NCBI GenBank assembly: GCA_038087035.1
Contig: CP051187.1
Span: 3,105,001-3,169,000 of the forward strand
Direction: 5' to 3'
Source: Gloeotrichia echinulata CP02
GTDB taxonomy: Bacteria; Cyanobacteriota; Cyanobacteriia; Cyanobacteriales; Nostocaceae
Length of the DNA stretch: 64,000 nt
A program made the position numbers and the translations under genes. Below, piece after piece: positions 30,771 to 38,731 of the stretch. The notes beneath the pieces were generated by a model. That model saw nothing but the letters and a program-made list of their open reading frames with translations, ran no database searches and had not been told where the DNA came from. Every line of letters starts with the position of its first letter. Within the stretch, counting starts at the first letter, position 1.

Positions 30771-31025
30771 ATGGAGATACAAGAGAGACTGAACGAACTG
30801 AATTTTGAGGAAGCTTTTGAGATCTGCGGATTGATCTGCTTTTCCTTCAGGGATGGCACAACAGTAAAGACCATCCGGGATGAGATGAAGGACGAATGCA
30901 TAACTTTCCGTGAATTAGCTGCAGAAATCGATAAATTACAGCCTCTTGAGCAGTTGCAAGTGGTTGTCAGTCTGTGTACCAAGAAAATTGATCCGCTTGA
31001 GCTTAAGTTTCTAGCGAATGATTAG
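30771..31025 (+). CDS. hypothetical protein of the element, 84 aa, first rightward gene
   Basis: Product MEIQERLNELNFEEAFEICG continues with GTTVKTIRDEMKDECI and is acidic and helical. I do not recognise it. It is the first gene behind the operator array and structured sequence B, a position often held by early regulatory or replication-control genes. No ribosome-binding site stronger than CAGAAAACACC is visible, so its translation may depend on the leader. Confidence 0.6.
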   Translation: MEIQERLNELNFEEAFEICGLICFSFRDGTTVKTIRDEMKDECITFRELAAEIDKLQPLEQLQVVVSLCTKKIDPLELKFLAND

Positions 31026-31079
31026 ACTGATCGACCAAACGAAAACGAAAGAACAACACTAGTAACTATGTACTAACTA

Positions 31080-31310
31080 ATGACTACTAATCCAAAGAAA
31101 TTTATTCTTCTCAAAGAGGCTGATGAATCGATGATCATCAACCTAGAGTCTGTGAGTCAAATAACGAGGGATAACATCGGTGAGGTTTACGTTTTTTACA
31201 AAGGTGACGCCAACCCCTTGCATCTAACTGAAGATGCCAGCATTTTCTGGAATTACATTGCTCAATATTGTTTGGACTTAAGGGGGGTAAATGACTCAAT
31301 ATTTGGTTAA
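31080..31310 (+). CDS. hypothetical protein of the element, 76 aa
   Basis: Product MTTNPKKFILLKEADESMII, then NLESVSQITRDNIGEVYVFY, looks like a small beta-rich protein. The family is not recognised. It overlaps the next gene by 20 bases, which supports co-translation. Confidence 0.6.
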   Translation: MTTNPKKFILLKEADESMIINLESVSQITRDNIGEVYVFYKGDANPLHLTEDASIFWNYIAQYCLDLRGVNDSIFG

Positions 31311-31587
31311 AGCTTGCACGGATCTTGAAGACGCACAGATGATAGAGCTTGTGGCTGCTCTTTGTGTTGCTCAAAGAGACGAAACCACTATTTCTTATCA
31401 ACTAGATTCCGTTCCTTGTCAAATAGATGGGAGATCTTCGACGATTCCTAGCAGCTTAATTAAAGAGATGGATTTTTGGATGGGCAACTTATCAGCCCCT
31501 GAACAAATAGATTTTTTGAAATCTATGATCATCCCAATGCTGGAGAAACTCGAAGAGAGTCTCGGTAACAGCCAAGGAGGCGCATGA
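31291..31587 (+). CDS. hypothetical protein of the element, 98 aa
   Basis: Product MTQYLVKACTDLEDAQMIEL is helical with a hydrophobic centre (MIELVAALCVAQ) and a C-terminal helix (LEKLEESLG). It starts inside the preceding gene (AGGGGG upstream) and its stop overlaps the following ATG by four bases. No known domain was recognised. Confidence 0.6.
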   Translation: MTQYLVKACTDLEDAQMIELVAALCVAQRDETTISYQLDSVPCQIDGRSSTIPSSLIKEMDFWMGNLSAPEQIDFLKSMIIPMLEKLEESLGNSQGGA

Positions 31588-31757
31588 TGAAGCCAGATCT
31601 TCTCGTCCAAGGGAAACGATACACTTATCAGTCAAAAACAGTCACCTACTGTTATAGATATTCCGTCCAATTTTCACGGTTCGTTTTTTTTGGAAGAAAC
31701 TATTGGCTAACTCTCCCCTTGCGTATTGTTGAAAATGATGTTTCTGAAAAAACCTGA
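31584..31757 (+). CDS. small basic hypothetical protein, 57 aa
   Basis: Frame MMKPDLLVQGKRYTYQSKTV, then YCYRYSVQFSRFVFFGRNYW, starts at ATGA overlapping the previous stop, with GGAGG six bases upstream. It is rich in aromatic and basic residues. Tight coupling on both sides (next ATG at 31763) makes it a credible gene of the run. No family was recognised. Confidence 0.55.
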   Translation: MMKPDLLVQGKRYTYQSKTVTYCYRYSVQFSRFVFFGRNYWLTLPLRIVENDVSEKT

Positions 31758-31762
31758 AAAAT

Positions 31763-32017
31763 ATGCAAAACACAGAAGATTCACACGACTCAGACTCCAT
31801 AGTTTTTGCGATAGCCTTCGCAATTGCTTGTGACTTCAGCGCTACTGCGTTAGGAGAAGACTGGAAGAAACTGCAAATTATGATCATGGAACAAACTTTC
31901 AAGTTAATTGAATGCCTGTCTCCCGAAGAATTGCTCCACTGGATGGAAAAAAAACTGCCGCCACCAGCAGAACAACCGACAGATGCCCAAAACACTCAAG
32001 TCCGTTCATATTCCTAA
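31763..32017 (+). CDS. hypothetical protein of the element, 84 aa
   Basis: Product MQNTEDSHDSDSIVFAIAFA, then CDFSATALGEDWKKLQIMIM and ECLSPEELLHWMEKKL, is acidic and helical. It shares the pattern of short helical proteins in this run but no recognised domain. It begins five bases after the previous stop. Confidence 0.55.
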   Translation: MQNTEDSHDSDSIVFAIAFAIACDFSATALGEDWKKLQIMIMEQTFKLIECLSPEELLHWMEKKLPPPAEQPTDAQNTQVRSYS

Positions 32018-32084
32018 AGCGCCGCACTACGGACACAACAAGATTTGCGGTAAAACGACGGAACGCTTGCAGCACAAAGATTAA
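31983..32084 (+). CDS. very small basic ORF, 33 aa
   Basis: Frame MPKTLKSVHIPKAPHYGHNK is basic and overlaps the end of the preceding gene in another register. It is listed because the run is otherwise tightly packed; coding status is doubtful. Confidence 0.25.
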   Translation: MPKTLKSVHIPKAPHYGHNKICGKTTERLQHKD

Positions 32085-32099
32085 ACCATTTTTAAAGCC

Positions 32100-32246
32100 A
32101 TGAAAGCCACAGGCACTGCTTCAGTATACGGATACGATTATCCCTATCACAGCGAACACGCAAAACCCCCCGTCCAACCGCGAATACTCAGCCACCAACA
32201 CTCAACCCACAGGAACGTCCGCAGCAGAGGCAGTTTAGTCCTATGA
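32100..32246 (+). CDS. very small ORF, 48 aa
   Basis: Frame MKATGTASVYGYDYPYHSEH, then AKPPVQPRILSHQHST, fills the gap between two genes of the rightward run and keeps their spacing. Composition (His, Pro, Ser) is unusual. No homology recognised. Confidence 0.3.
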   Translation: MKATGTASVYGYDYPYHSEHAKPPVQPRILSHQHSTHRNVRSRGSLVL

Positions 32247-32264
32247 GCAGTTTTTAGTTGATTC

Positions 32265-32534
32265 ATGGAAGCCACGAACGCAAAGATAGTGATTATGTCC
32301 CAACCTGTCGAATCGTTGATACAGCAAGCATGGGAATTGCTTTCTGAAATCCAATCCCATCCCCAGGTCAAGCATCTGGAGTATAGTCCTGACGCGACTA
32401 TTGGTGATGCCTTGCAAGCGCTAGTTGAGTTGCAATCAGAGATTGATGATTCCCCAATGCCAGAAAAATATTTCGTTAGCGCAAATAACCCATTATCAGA
32501 TGAAGAAAACAACGATGGACAAACAAATCCTTGA
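32265..32534 (+). CDS. hypothetical protein of the element, 89 aa
   Basis: Product begins MEATNAKIVIMSQPVESLIQ; ATG 32295 (MSQPVESLIQQAWELL) is an alternative start. It is acidic and helical (GDALQALVELQSEIDD). It overlaps the start of the next gene at 32515. Not recognised. Confidence 0.55.
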   Translation: MEATNAKIVIMSQPVESLIQQAWELLSEIQSHPQVKHLEYSPDATIGDALQALVELQSEIDDSPMPEKYFVSANNPLSDEENNDGQTNP

Positions 32535-32730
32535 TGAAAATACTGGACTTTGGTTTACAACATTTGTTGCATTAACTGAGGGCGGATGCCCGGAATACCA
32601 AGCAGCAGCAGCGGCTGACATCGTAGCTACAGACGATTACTCAATTGATATGCAAGGCGGTAGATCCGAAGCCGAACAAGAACTAGTTAAATCTACGCTG
32701 AAATACTTGCAAGGTAGTGATGATGCTTGA
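32515..32730 (+). CDS. hypothetical protein of the element, 71 aa
   Basis: ATG 32515 gives MDKQILDENTGLWFTTFVAL, then TEGGCPEYQAAAAADIVATD and EAEQELVKSTLKYLQG. The chosen start is inside the previous gene; a longer frame from 32425 is a shadow of that gene. Its stop overlaps the start of the next gene. Family unknown. Confidence 0.55.
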   Translation: MDKQILDENTGLWFTTFVALTEGGCPEYQAAAAADIVATDDYSIDMQGGRSEAEQELVKSTLKYLQGSDDA

Positions 32731-33190
32731 TGTAAACATTCGAACAATTGTATTTAGCAGTCTGGTGATTAGTAGCGCTGTATTCGGCGGTAACAACTTC
32801 GGAAACATTCAATCACAATTTGGCAATGCGCGGGAAATGCTAGCCACTGAAACTGCTAGGAATGGTGAACTTCAAGCAACAATTATTAGCTCTGAAAATC
32901 AAGCCAAAATCGCTGAACAGCGCTATTCAAATGGGTGCTTAATTCTGCTCTACAAAGGACAAATGACAGCACTTTCGCAAGGAAGTCCAGTTTATGACAC
33001 CGTGACCGGAAAACCGTTGCCAAAGGGGACTGTCGTATGTGACGGCTATGGACTTACGGCAATTCTAGAGCCGCGTGATTTTGATGGCGATGGTAAATAT
33101 GAGCCAGTGATTGCCCAAGAGGCATTTACAGGCGATTCTGAAGTGATTGGTAAAGCAATCAAAACTAATAGGAAGGTAGTTTATAAATGA
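32720..33190 (+). CDS. secreted or membrane-anchored protein of the element, 156 aa
   Basis: The product begins MMLDVNIRTIVFSSLVISSA, a signal peptide or anchor, followed by a helical segment and a beta-rich part (CLILLYKGQMTALSQGSPVY, then TVVCDGYGLTAILEPRDFDG). The DFDGDGKYEP motif resembles a calcium-binding loop (DxDGDGxxE). ATG 32720 or 32723 overlaps the previous stop. The gene is followed with a four-base overlap by a membrane protein gene. Function unknown; an envelope or virion role is an inference. Confidence 0.6.
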   Translation: MMLDVNIRTIVFSSLVISSAVFGGNNFGNIQSQFGNAREMLATETARNGELQATIISSENQAKIAEQRYSNGCLILLYKGQMTALSQGSPVYDTVTGKPLPKGTVVCDGYGLTAILEPRDFDGDGKYEPVIAQEAFTGDSEVIGKAIKTNRKVVYK

Positions 33191-33855
33191 CAGTGTTTAA
33201 CCCCAAGAAGTGGAAATTTAGCCTATCAAGATCCGGTCTTCAGATCTTGAACTTCTCAGCAGCAGCTTTGGCATTGTGGATTGCTTATTTAAATATTGGT
33301 CCGTATGCCTTCGCTGTCCAGAAGATAGGAACACGAGTGATTGACCAGGCGCTCATTCAAGGCTTTTATCAACTATGGTTTTTCGGCAAGATATTCCAGG
33401 CTTTTGGATTAATTTCTCACTGGCTTTTAGGCTTGCTAATTTGGTTCATAATTCAACTCGCACAAGTTGCCCCCATCCTGATAAAGCACTCTCGGAAGTA
33501 CATGCGGAACGTAATCAATGACGCTAACAGTGGTGACGCATTCCAGATTAAAGATAATGATAATGCTGCATTGAAAGCATTGAAAAAAGCCTACAATCTA
33601 CTGCCTTTACAAGGTATCAGAAAGGCTCGAATAGCTTCCAAAACAGCCTATGGCGTTGATGCTTGTCTCTGCTTGATTGCTTACCCTCCAATCGCGGGTG
33701 GCAATGTTTTGCAACTACTTTTTGCGCTGGCAATGGGGCAGTGGAGCCGCATTGACTGGGTAGCAGTTCTCCTTACGTTGATCACAATGCTTTGCATGGA
33801 AGTGTTGCTAGAAGGCTACCTTTGGTGGACTGAGACTGCCCGTTACATGAAATAG
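33187..33855 (+). CDS. multi-pass membrane protein of the element
   Basis: The 222-residue product has about four hydrophobic segments: LNFSAAALALWIAYLNIGP, HWLLGLLIWFIIQLAQVAP, DACLCLIAYPPIAGG and a last one at WVAVLLTLITMLCMEVLL. A basic cytoplasmic stretch (RKYMRNVINDANS) lies between them. It starts four bases before the previous stop. Next to an FtsK/HerA-like ATPase, it could form a DNA-transfer or assembly complex, which is an inference from context only. Confidence 0.65.
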   Translation: MTVFNPKKWKFSLSRSGLQILNFSAAALALWIAYLNIGPYAFAVQKIGTRVIDQALIQGFYQLWFFGKIFQAFGLISHWLLGLLIWFIIQLAQVAPILIKHSRKYMRNVINDANSGDAFQIKDNDNAALKALKKAYNLLPLQGIRKARIASKTAYGVDACLCLIAYPPIAGGNVLQLLFALAMGQWSRIDWVAVLLTLITMLCMEVLLEGYLWWTETARYMK

Positions 33856-33912
33856 TTTGACCAAGAAACGCAAACGGGAGGGCTTGCTCCCTCCCATTTA
33901 CCTCTCACCAAC

Positions 33913-35376
33913 ATGAGTAATTTTAACCCAATAAAACGAAGAACCGCTCAGGACTGGGAAGAACTAGCGGTTGAAAGTATCGAAAAAAGTGACAACAATT
34001 TTGGTGTGGGCGGGGCGATTGTTGCCGGCTTGGTGCTGGGCACGATCGCCAATCCCCTAACCGGAGTTTTGGGCGCAGGATTAATTTTATACGCCAGTTT
34101 TCGGAAAACCAAATCGGTAAACAATGCTGAAGAAGCAATCCGCGAATATAAATGTGTGGCACCGTTCTTGTCTGGCAACAATCTCGAAGACTATATCAGC
34201 CAAATCGGTCAGGACGAAGTAATGAAGCAGGTAACTTGGGCGCAAGAACGCGGCTATGAGGTATCCAGTGATGCCAAAAAACTTGTACCAAAGCAAGTAG
34301 CAGCACAACTTCAAACAAGCATTGTGGCTAGCGCTACGGCATCTATGGGGATGCTACAGGCGGTGTTTGCTGGTAGCTCTCGTGCCGAGGCATTGGGCAA
34401 TACTCAATCCCCAACACCAAATGTCCAAGACTTAATATCGGCGATGGCAGTCCGCCCTCGAAACCATCTAATTGTTGGACAGCAGGGGTGCGGCAAGGGA
34501 CTGATTGTGAGTAATGCCTTGAGCGCTATCAAACGAATAGCCCCCAAGTTGATTGTCTATTACATTGACCCCAAAGGGGATGACAAAGAAACTGGATATT
34601 TTGGCAACGTTGATGTACTGGAGCGAGGTAATGCCCTGCAATGGAAAGACTCTAAGACTATCGAGTGGTTTAAAGCCAAGTTTCAGGAGTTCATGCAATT
34701 GCCCTCGCCAAAGTTGCTCGTCTTTGATGAGGCAACTACTATCTCAATTTTGATCAAAAACGGGGGAGAAACTGGATGGTTGAAGGGTGCGATCGCCAAG
34801 TTGACCAGCTTAGGCGACTCAGGGCAGGCTTGGGTGTGGATCTTAGCTCAGAACTCGAACTGTGAAGATTTTGGGGTGAGCGGAGGACTGCGATCTCAGT
34901 TTACAGCTTTGGCTTTGGTACACGAATCCGGCATTACTTCTTACGAGGCAATGCGTTCGACGAAGTGGCTACCCATTAAATCATCGCCAGAAGAAATAAT
35001 CCAATTATGTAACAGTTCGCCAGTTAAGCGCTGTTATTTTTATGGGCAATTTAACGATTGGCTGCCAATGCCTAAATTGCCTAACCCCAGTGGCTATGAC
35101 CGCGACGGCATGAAGCATCTTGAACAAAGTTTCAATCAAGATTCGCGACCGCCAAAGCTATCAGAAATGGCTCAGAAATTGCTAGATTATCTAGTAAGAA
35201 CTGGGCGCACAGAGGCATTGATCAAAGATGTTCAACCATCGTTTAAAGTCGGGGGTGAAAGGTTTAAGTCTGAGCAAATTAAACAATGGTTTTATGAAAT
35301 TATCAATACTGGATTGGCTGTTTGGCTGGACGAAAACACCATAAAAATCAGACAGACAGACAGGACAGACAAGTAA
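33913..35376 (+). CDS. FtsK/HerA/TraD-like P-loop ATPase with N-terminal membrane segment
   Basis: The 487-residue protein has a hydrophobic pair near residues 33-62 (GGAIVAGLVLGTIANPLTG, GAGLILYASF) and an ATPase core with Walker A GQQGCGKG (Gly where Ser/Thr is usual), DPKGDDKE, Walker B LLVFDEATT and motif VWILAQNSN. A C-terminal winged-helix-like part (LSEMAQKLLDYLVRTGRTEA) follows. The pattern fits DNA-pumping ATPases such as FtsK, TraD/VirD4 coupling proteins or viral packaging ATPases. It ends the rightward operon. Which of these roles it plays cannot be told from sequence alone. Confidence 0.72.
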   Translation: MSNFNPIKRRTAQDWEELAVESIEKSDNNFGVGGAIVAGLVLGTIANPLTGVLGAGLILYASFRKTKSVNNAEEAIREYKCVAPFLSGNNLEDYISQIGQDEVMKQVTWAQERGYEVSSDAKKLVPKQVAAQLQTSIVASATASMGMLQAVFAGSSRAEALGNTQSPTPNVQDLISAMAVRPRNHLIVGQQGCGKGLIVSNALSAIKRIAPKLIVYYIDPKGDDKETGYFGNVDVLERGNALQWKDSKTIEWFKAKFQEFMQLPSPKLLVFDEATTISILIKNGGETGWLKGAIAKLTSLGDSGQAWVWILAQNSNCEDFGVSGGLRSQFTALALVHESGITSYEAMRSTKWLPIKSSPEEIIQLCNSSPVKRCYFYGQFNDWLPMPKLPNPSGYDRDGMKHLEQSFNQDSRPPKLSEMAQKLLDYLVRTGRTEALIKDVQPSFKVGGERFKSEQIKQWFYEIINTGLAVWLDENTIKIRQTDRTDK

Positions 35377-35460
35377 GCAATAAATAGACAGACACCTTAC
35401 GCAGTAAAGGACAGACGTGTCCTCTGTCTGGCAGACAGAAAACAGACAGAGGACAGACTT
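35350..35460. repeat. GACAGA-rich tract with a 13-bp perfect inverted repeat
   Basis: ACAGAC units recur through the last codons of the ATPase and the following 80 bases. TGTCCTCTGTCTG (35418-35430) is the perfect complement of CAGACAGAGGACA (35443-35455). It lies where the rightward and leftward operons meet, so it may terminate transcription or act as a replication or packaging site. Confidence 0.7.
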
Positions 35461-35694
35461 TTATGAAACTCTATACATATCCAAAAGCTCAATCATATTT
35501 TCAATTCTTTTGAGCTTTTCATAGTTCTGTGCCTCTGCTACTAAAAAACTTTTTTCTAGTTCCACTATCCTTTGCACCACAAGGTTATTTTGTTTATCGA
35601 TAGCATCGTATATTGATTGATAGCCTCTGGCTATTTGCCAAAGCGTGCCAATCACAGCAATACTACCAACCAAAATCTCTAGATTTTCTTTCAT
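35461..35694 (-). CDS. small protein with one membrane helix and a coiled coil
   Basis: From ATG 35694 (MKENLEILVGSIAVIGTLWQ) the product has an N-terminal membrane helix followed by a coiled coil (QRIVELEKSFLVAEAQNYEK). Its size and layout resemble small phage membrane proteins (holin- or spanin-like) at the end of a late operon, but no specific family was recognised. It lies beyond the operon terminator at 35781-35811, so it may have its own promoter. Confidence 0.5.
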   Translation of the reverse strand: MKENLEILVGSIAVIGTLWQIARGYQSIYDAIDKQNNLVVQRIVELEKSFLVAEAQNYEKLKRIENMIELLDMYRVS

Positions 35695-35780
35695 GATGTA
35701 ACACAAGTCCAGTGTACTCTGTAGTTTAAAATGCTATTAATAATCTCTTAATATCTATTGTAATTTTTCTTTCAAAAACT

Positions 35781-35811
35781 AAAACCCTCCTCTTTTCGTG
35801 AGAAGGGTTTT
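35781..35811. terminator. bidirectional-type terminator at the end of the leftward operon
   Basis: AAAACCCTCCTC and GAGAAGGGTTTT form an 11-of-12-bp stem with an eight-base TTTTCGT-type loop. On the minus strand it is followed by AGTTTTTG. It lies 28 bases past the last virion-like gene. Confidence 0.82.
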
Positions 35812-35838
35812 CTTTAATGACTTATTCAAAAAATAGGA

Positions 35839-36720
35839 TTAAACGAACTGCCCTCTACTTACAACCCTTGCCCAATCTCGATTTAACAGTGTAAGCGGAT
35901 CTCGATTGTCTAGGTTCATATTCACCAGGAAGAACCGATACAACTTCAACCCCGAATAACCGTTAGGAGCAGCACCAGTGGAGAAACTTGCTCTGCCCAC
36001 TCTTGTTGCATTGGCGGAAAAATCTTGAGGATTGTCAATGCCTCTTGCGGCCAACACACCTCCAACATTACTAGTGGACCAGCGAATATTCTCCAAAGAA
36101 GTGCGTACCAGCGCAGCCTGTCCTGCGCTGGTACGGTAAAAGGCTAACTGGGCAAGCTTCCCATAGTCGCTTGCGTCCAGATTTACGGTAAACGTTTGAA
36201 CGCTGGGACCCGCCCCGTTTTGCCTCCGAAAGGTCACAGCCGGACCGTTGGTCATGTTGATATTCAATAAGTCGGCGCCAACGTTGAATGTTCCGGCGTC
36301 TGCCAGCGTTGAAATCGTGGCACTCGTATTCCAGTTGGCGAGTGTTGGTAATTTGTAATAGGCTGTGATTAAAAAATTCTGGTTACTGAATATACCAGCT
36401 AGAGCATTGCTGATTTGCACAAATTGCCCTGCACCAGTTGTCGAAGATAAATCCAGCCCACCGCCTGCGTAGGTTAGTTGCCCTGTTGCAGTAACTACAA
36501 CATTGGCGTTAACAGAGGATTCGCCAGTTAAATTGTTTAGCGCAGTTCCATTCGGGGGAGAGGCTACAAGACTGGAATAGCCGGTCTCGTCCCCCAAGTC
36601 AATCACTGCCCGTACCGAGCCGGAGCCATTTGCTTCCCTGATGAGAGCGTCTTTCGATAACAGGGGGAGATCCGTTCTCGTCGATGTAAACGGTACTTGA
36701 AACACTGTTATTTTTGGCAT
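35839..36720 (-). CDS. beta-rich virion-like protein, 293 aa
   Basis: The product begins MPKITVFQVPFTSTRTDLPL and is rich in Gly, Ala, Ser, Thr and Asn with a beta-sandwich look (VNANVVVTATGQLTYAGGGL). Its end (YSGLKLYRFFLVNMNLDNRD) resembles concanavalin-like domains in phage tail and receptor-binding proteins. It follows the collagen-like hydrolase by four bases. A role as a fibre or adhesion protein is inferred. Confidence 0.6.
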   Translation of the reverse strand: MPKITVFQVPFTSTRTDLPLLSKDALIREANGSGSVRAVIDLGDETGYSSLVASPPNGTALNNLTGESSVNANVVVTATGQLTYAGGGLDLSSTTGAGQFVQISNALAGIFSNQNFLITAYYKLPTLANWNTSATISTLADAGTFNVGADLLNINMTNGPAVTFRRQNGAGPSVQTFTVNLDASDYGKLAQLAFYRTSAGQAALVRTSLENIRWSTSNVGGVLAARGIDNPQDFSANATRVGRASFSTGAAPNGYSGLKLYRFFLVNMNLDNRDPLTLLNRDWARVVSRGQFV

Positions 36721-36724
36721 TTTT

Positions 36725-38725
36725 TTAGCTCACTAGCAGATCATAAAAACTACGAGAAAGAATGCGTCCGCCAGTTAAGGGTTCGGGATGTATTCCGTCT
36801 GCATTAAAAAATCGGTTATTTACATCGGGAGACGAGGATGAATACTCAGAAGGCGTAGCCGCAGACCCAAAATAATATTGCAAGTCTATAAAGCAGAGAT
36901 TGCTATCAACGCAAAACTCCCTAGCCGACTGAGCATAAGCAGTCATTTTATACAGGTTTGTGGGACGCGTATTCTCTGGGGGTGTCGCGATCAATATATC
37001 TCTCCTAGGCAAAACGCTTTTAATATTTGCTACGATGGTTGCAAGGCTCTGGCGGTATTGCACCGGCGTCACACCTGCCCCCTGATCATTGGTCCCATGA
37101 AAAATGATGATTAGGTGAGGATCTAGGGTTTGTAGTTGGGCACTCCACTGAGACGCATCAACCGCAGCCCATTGAGATGTCCGACTGCCACTGCCTCCTA
37201 ATTTGTGCAGGCGAGTCCCCGCCGAACTAGTGTTAAAATCTACACCTGCTAGGGAAACCGTTCCACTCTGAACTCTGATTCGCAGGATCGTAGGAGTGGA
37301 AGGCACAGTTAACGGAATAGTAGTTGTATTAGTGCCGGAAAGAGATATGGGGCTAGAAAAAGTTGCGCCATCATCCCATGAAATAGCAATAGAGCCGCCA
37401 GTCCCTTTGTAAAAGAGGTTTGCCGCATTAGTGCCGGCAGGGACGGATAGCCTAATGTAGTCGCCAATAGTGCTTGATGTCGCCAAAGACAAGCTTATGG
37501 CGTTGGTAGAGGATACATTGTATTCCCGCGTCCACGCTCCTATGATCTCAAACACACTAAGCAGATCGCTTCTCGCGGTTCTATCTAAGCCTACTGGCTG
37601 TGCAAGTGCTGTCCAGGTACTGACTTCAGTACCAAACCACGAGAACGAAATATAACCGACTCCAGCATTACCAGTAAGAGTTTGAAGTTGCTGTGCTAGC
37701 GATCTCGTGAAACGCACCTCACTTTGGGTATATGAATCACCGATTACCGCTACGCTCAAGACAGCAGGCTCTCCGAGTGATCGTTGTTGCAACTTCATCC
37801 GAGTTTGTCTCAGATTCCATTCCCCGTAGATTGGGAGTAAGGGATCTCCATACGGGGTCAAGCCTCTCTGTAACCTCAGACTCAAGCTTTCGCCAGATCC
37901 ACGGGAAGATAGCAAGTCAACAGCAAGAGAGTCTGGCGAGAGCCTATGAAGAACATTCCCTAGCAGGTCTGTCATCACAGAACTTCCTGCGGGAGCAAGT
38001 TCTGTATCAATCGTCCAAAACTCTTTTGTTGCAACTGATTCTTGCAACGTTTTTAACGCTTCGTTTGCGTCTGACGTTAATGAAGCATCAGACCAAATTA
38101 TTTTATTATTTGCATCAACAAAGTTGATGCTTCCCCCTACGTCAATAGTAGTGTAGGAGTCGTTTGGGATAACACCTGATCCTGTGTCCCCTTTGTCCCC
38201 TTTTGGTCCGGCGGGTCCTGTAAGACCTGTGCTTCCTGTAGGTCCCGGTGGTCCGGCGGGTCCTGTAAGACCTGTGCTTCCTGTAGGTCCCGGTGGTCCG
38301 GCGGGTCCTGTAAGACCTGTGCTTCCTGTAGGTCCCGGTGGTCCGGCGGGTCCTGTAAGACCTGTGCTTCCTGTAGGTCCCGGTGGTCCGGCGGGTCCTG
38401 GTGTCCCAGGAGTACCGCCCCCATCAGCAGCATCGTCCGCACATCCGCCAGCGTAAATATAAATATTAGATGGCGTTCCGCCAGACATATCTTTGTCTAC
38501 TCCTGCGTTCATGTATATTTTTACGTCTTTGGCGATCGCGGATTTTTTTTCCACTTCCGCCAGTTTGTCTGCTAGTTGTTGTACCGATGTTTTTGCGGTT
38601 TCCTTCCAATCTGAATTCCCCGTCAAACGACGTACTTGAAACGCCAAAAGATTAACCGCTTGAATTAAGTTTAGGGAATTGTCGCCGTCTGCTGGGTTTT
38701 TAGTGTCATCCACCTTTATCGGCAC
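36725..38725 (-). CDS. collagen-like fibre protein with SGNH hydrolase domain
   Basis: The 666-residue protein has an N-terminal coiled segment, a collagen-like Gly-X-Y region at about residues 104-184 (GPPGPTGSTGLTGPA repeated four times), a beta-rich linker and an SGNH/GDSL hydrolase domain: VAVIGDSYTQ (nucleophile Ser), FHGTNDQ (oxyanion Asn) and ADGIHPEP (Asp/His). SGNH domains cut esters, often acetylated polysaccharides, so this looks like a host-surface-degrading fibre. It lies within the leftward operon between beta-rich proteins. The trimeric collagen stalk followed by an enzyme is a known architecture of viral receptor-binding proteins. Confidence 0.78.
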   Translation of the reverse strand: MPIKVDDTKNPADGDNSLNLIQAVNLLAFQVRRLTGNSDWKETAKTSVQQLADKLAEVEKKSAIAKDVKIYMNAGVDKDMSGGTPSNIYIYAGGCADDAADGGGTPGTPGPAGPPGPTGSTGLTGPAGPPGPTGSTGLTGPAGPPGPTGSTGLTGPAGPPGPTGSTGLTGPAGPKGDKGDTGSGVIPNDSYTTIDVGGSINFVDANNKIIWSDASLTSDANEALKTLQESVATKEFWTIDTELAPAGSSVMTDLLGNVLHRLSPDSLAVDLLSSRGSGESLSLRLQRGLTPYGDPLLPIYGEWNLRQTRMKLQQRSLGEPAVLSVAVIGDSYTQSEVRFTRSLAQQLQTLTGNAGVGYISFSWFGTEVSTWTALAQPVGLDRTARSDLLSVFEIIGAWTREYNVSSTNAISLSLATSSTIGDYIRLSVPAGTNAANLFYKGTGGSIAISWDDGATFSSPISLSGTNTTTIPLTVPSTPTILRIRVQSGTVSLAGVDFNTSSAGTRLHKLGGSGSRTSQWAAVDASQWSAQLQTLDPHLIIIFHGTNDQGAGVTPVQYRQSLATIVANIKSVLPRRDILIATPPENTRPTNLYKMTAYAQSAREFCVDSNLCFIDLQYYFGSAATPSEYSSSSPDVNNRFFNADGIHPEPLTGGRILSRSFYDLLVS
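38214..38393. repeat. four 45-bp collagen-coding repeats
   Basis: Four near-identical 45-bp units (GGTCCTGTAAGACCTGTGCT...) encode GPPGPTGSTGLTGPA on the minus strand. Unit number could change by slippage and so alter stalk length. Confidence 0.92.
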
Positions 38726-38731
38726 TACTGT

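Noticed and set aside
38137..38456. Two frames opposite or shifted to the collagen repeats
   Set aside because: They arise from the 45-bp repeat and lack any non-repeat coding content.
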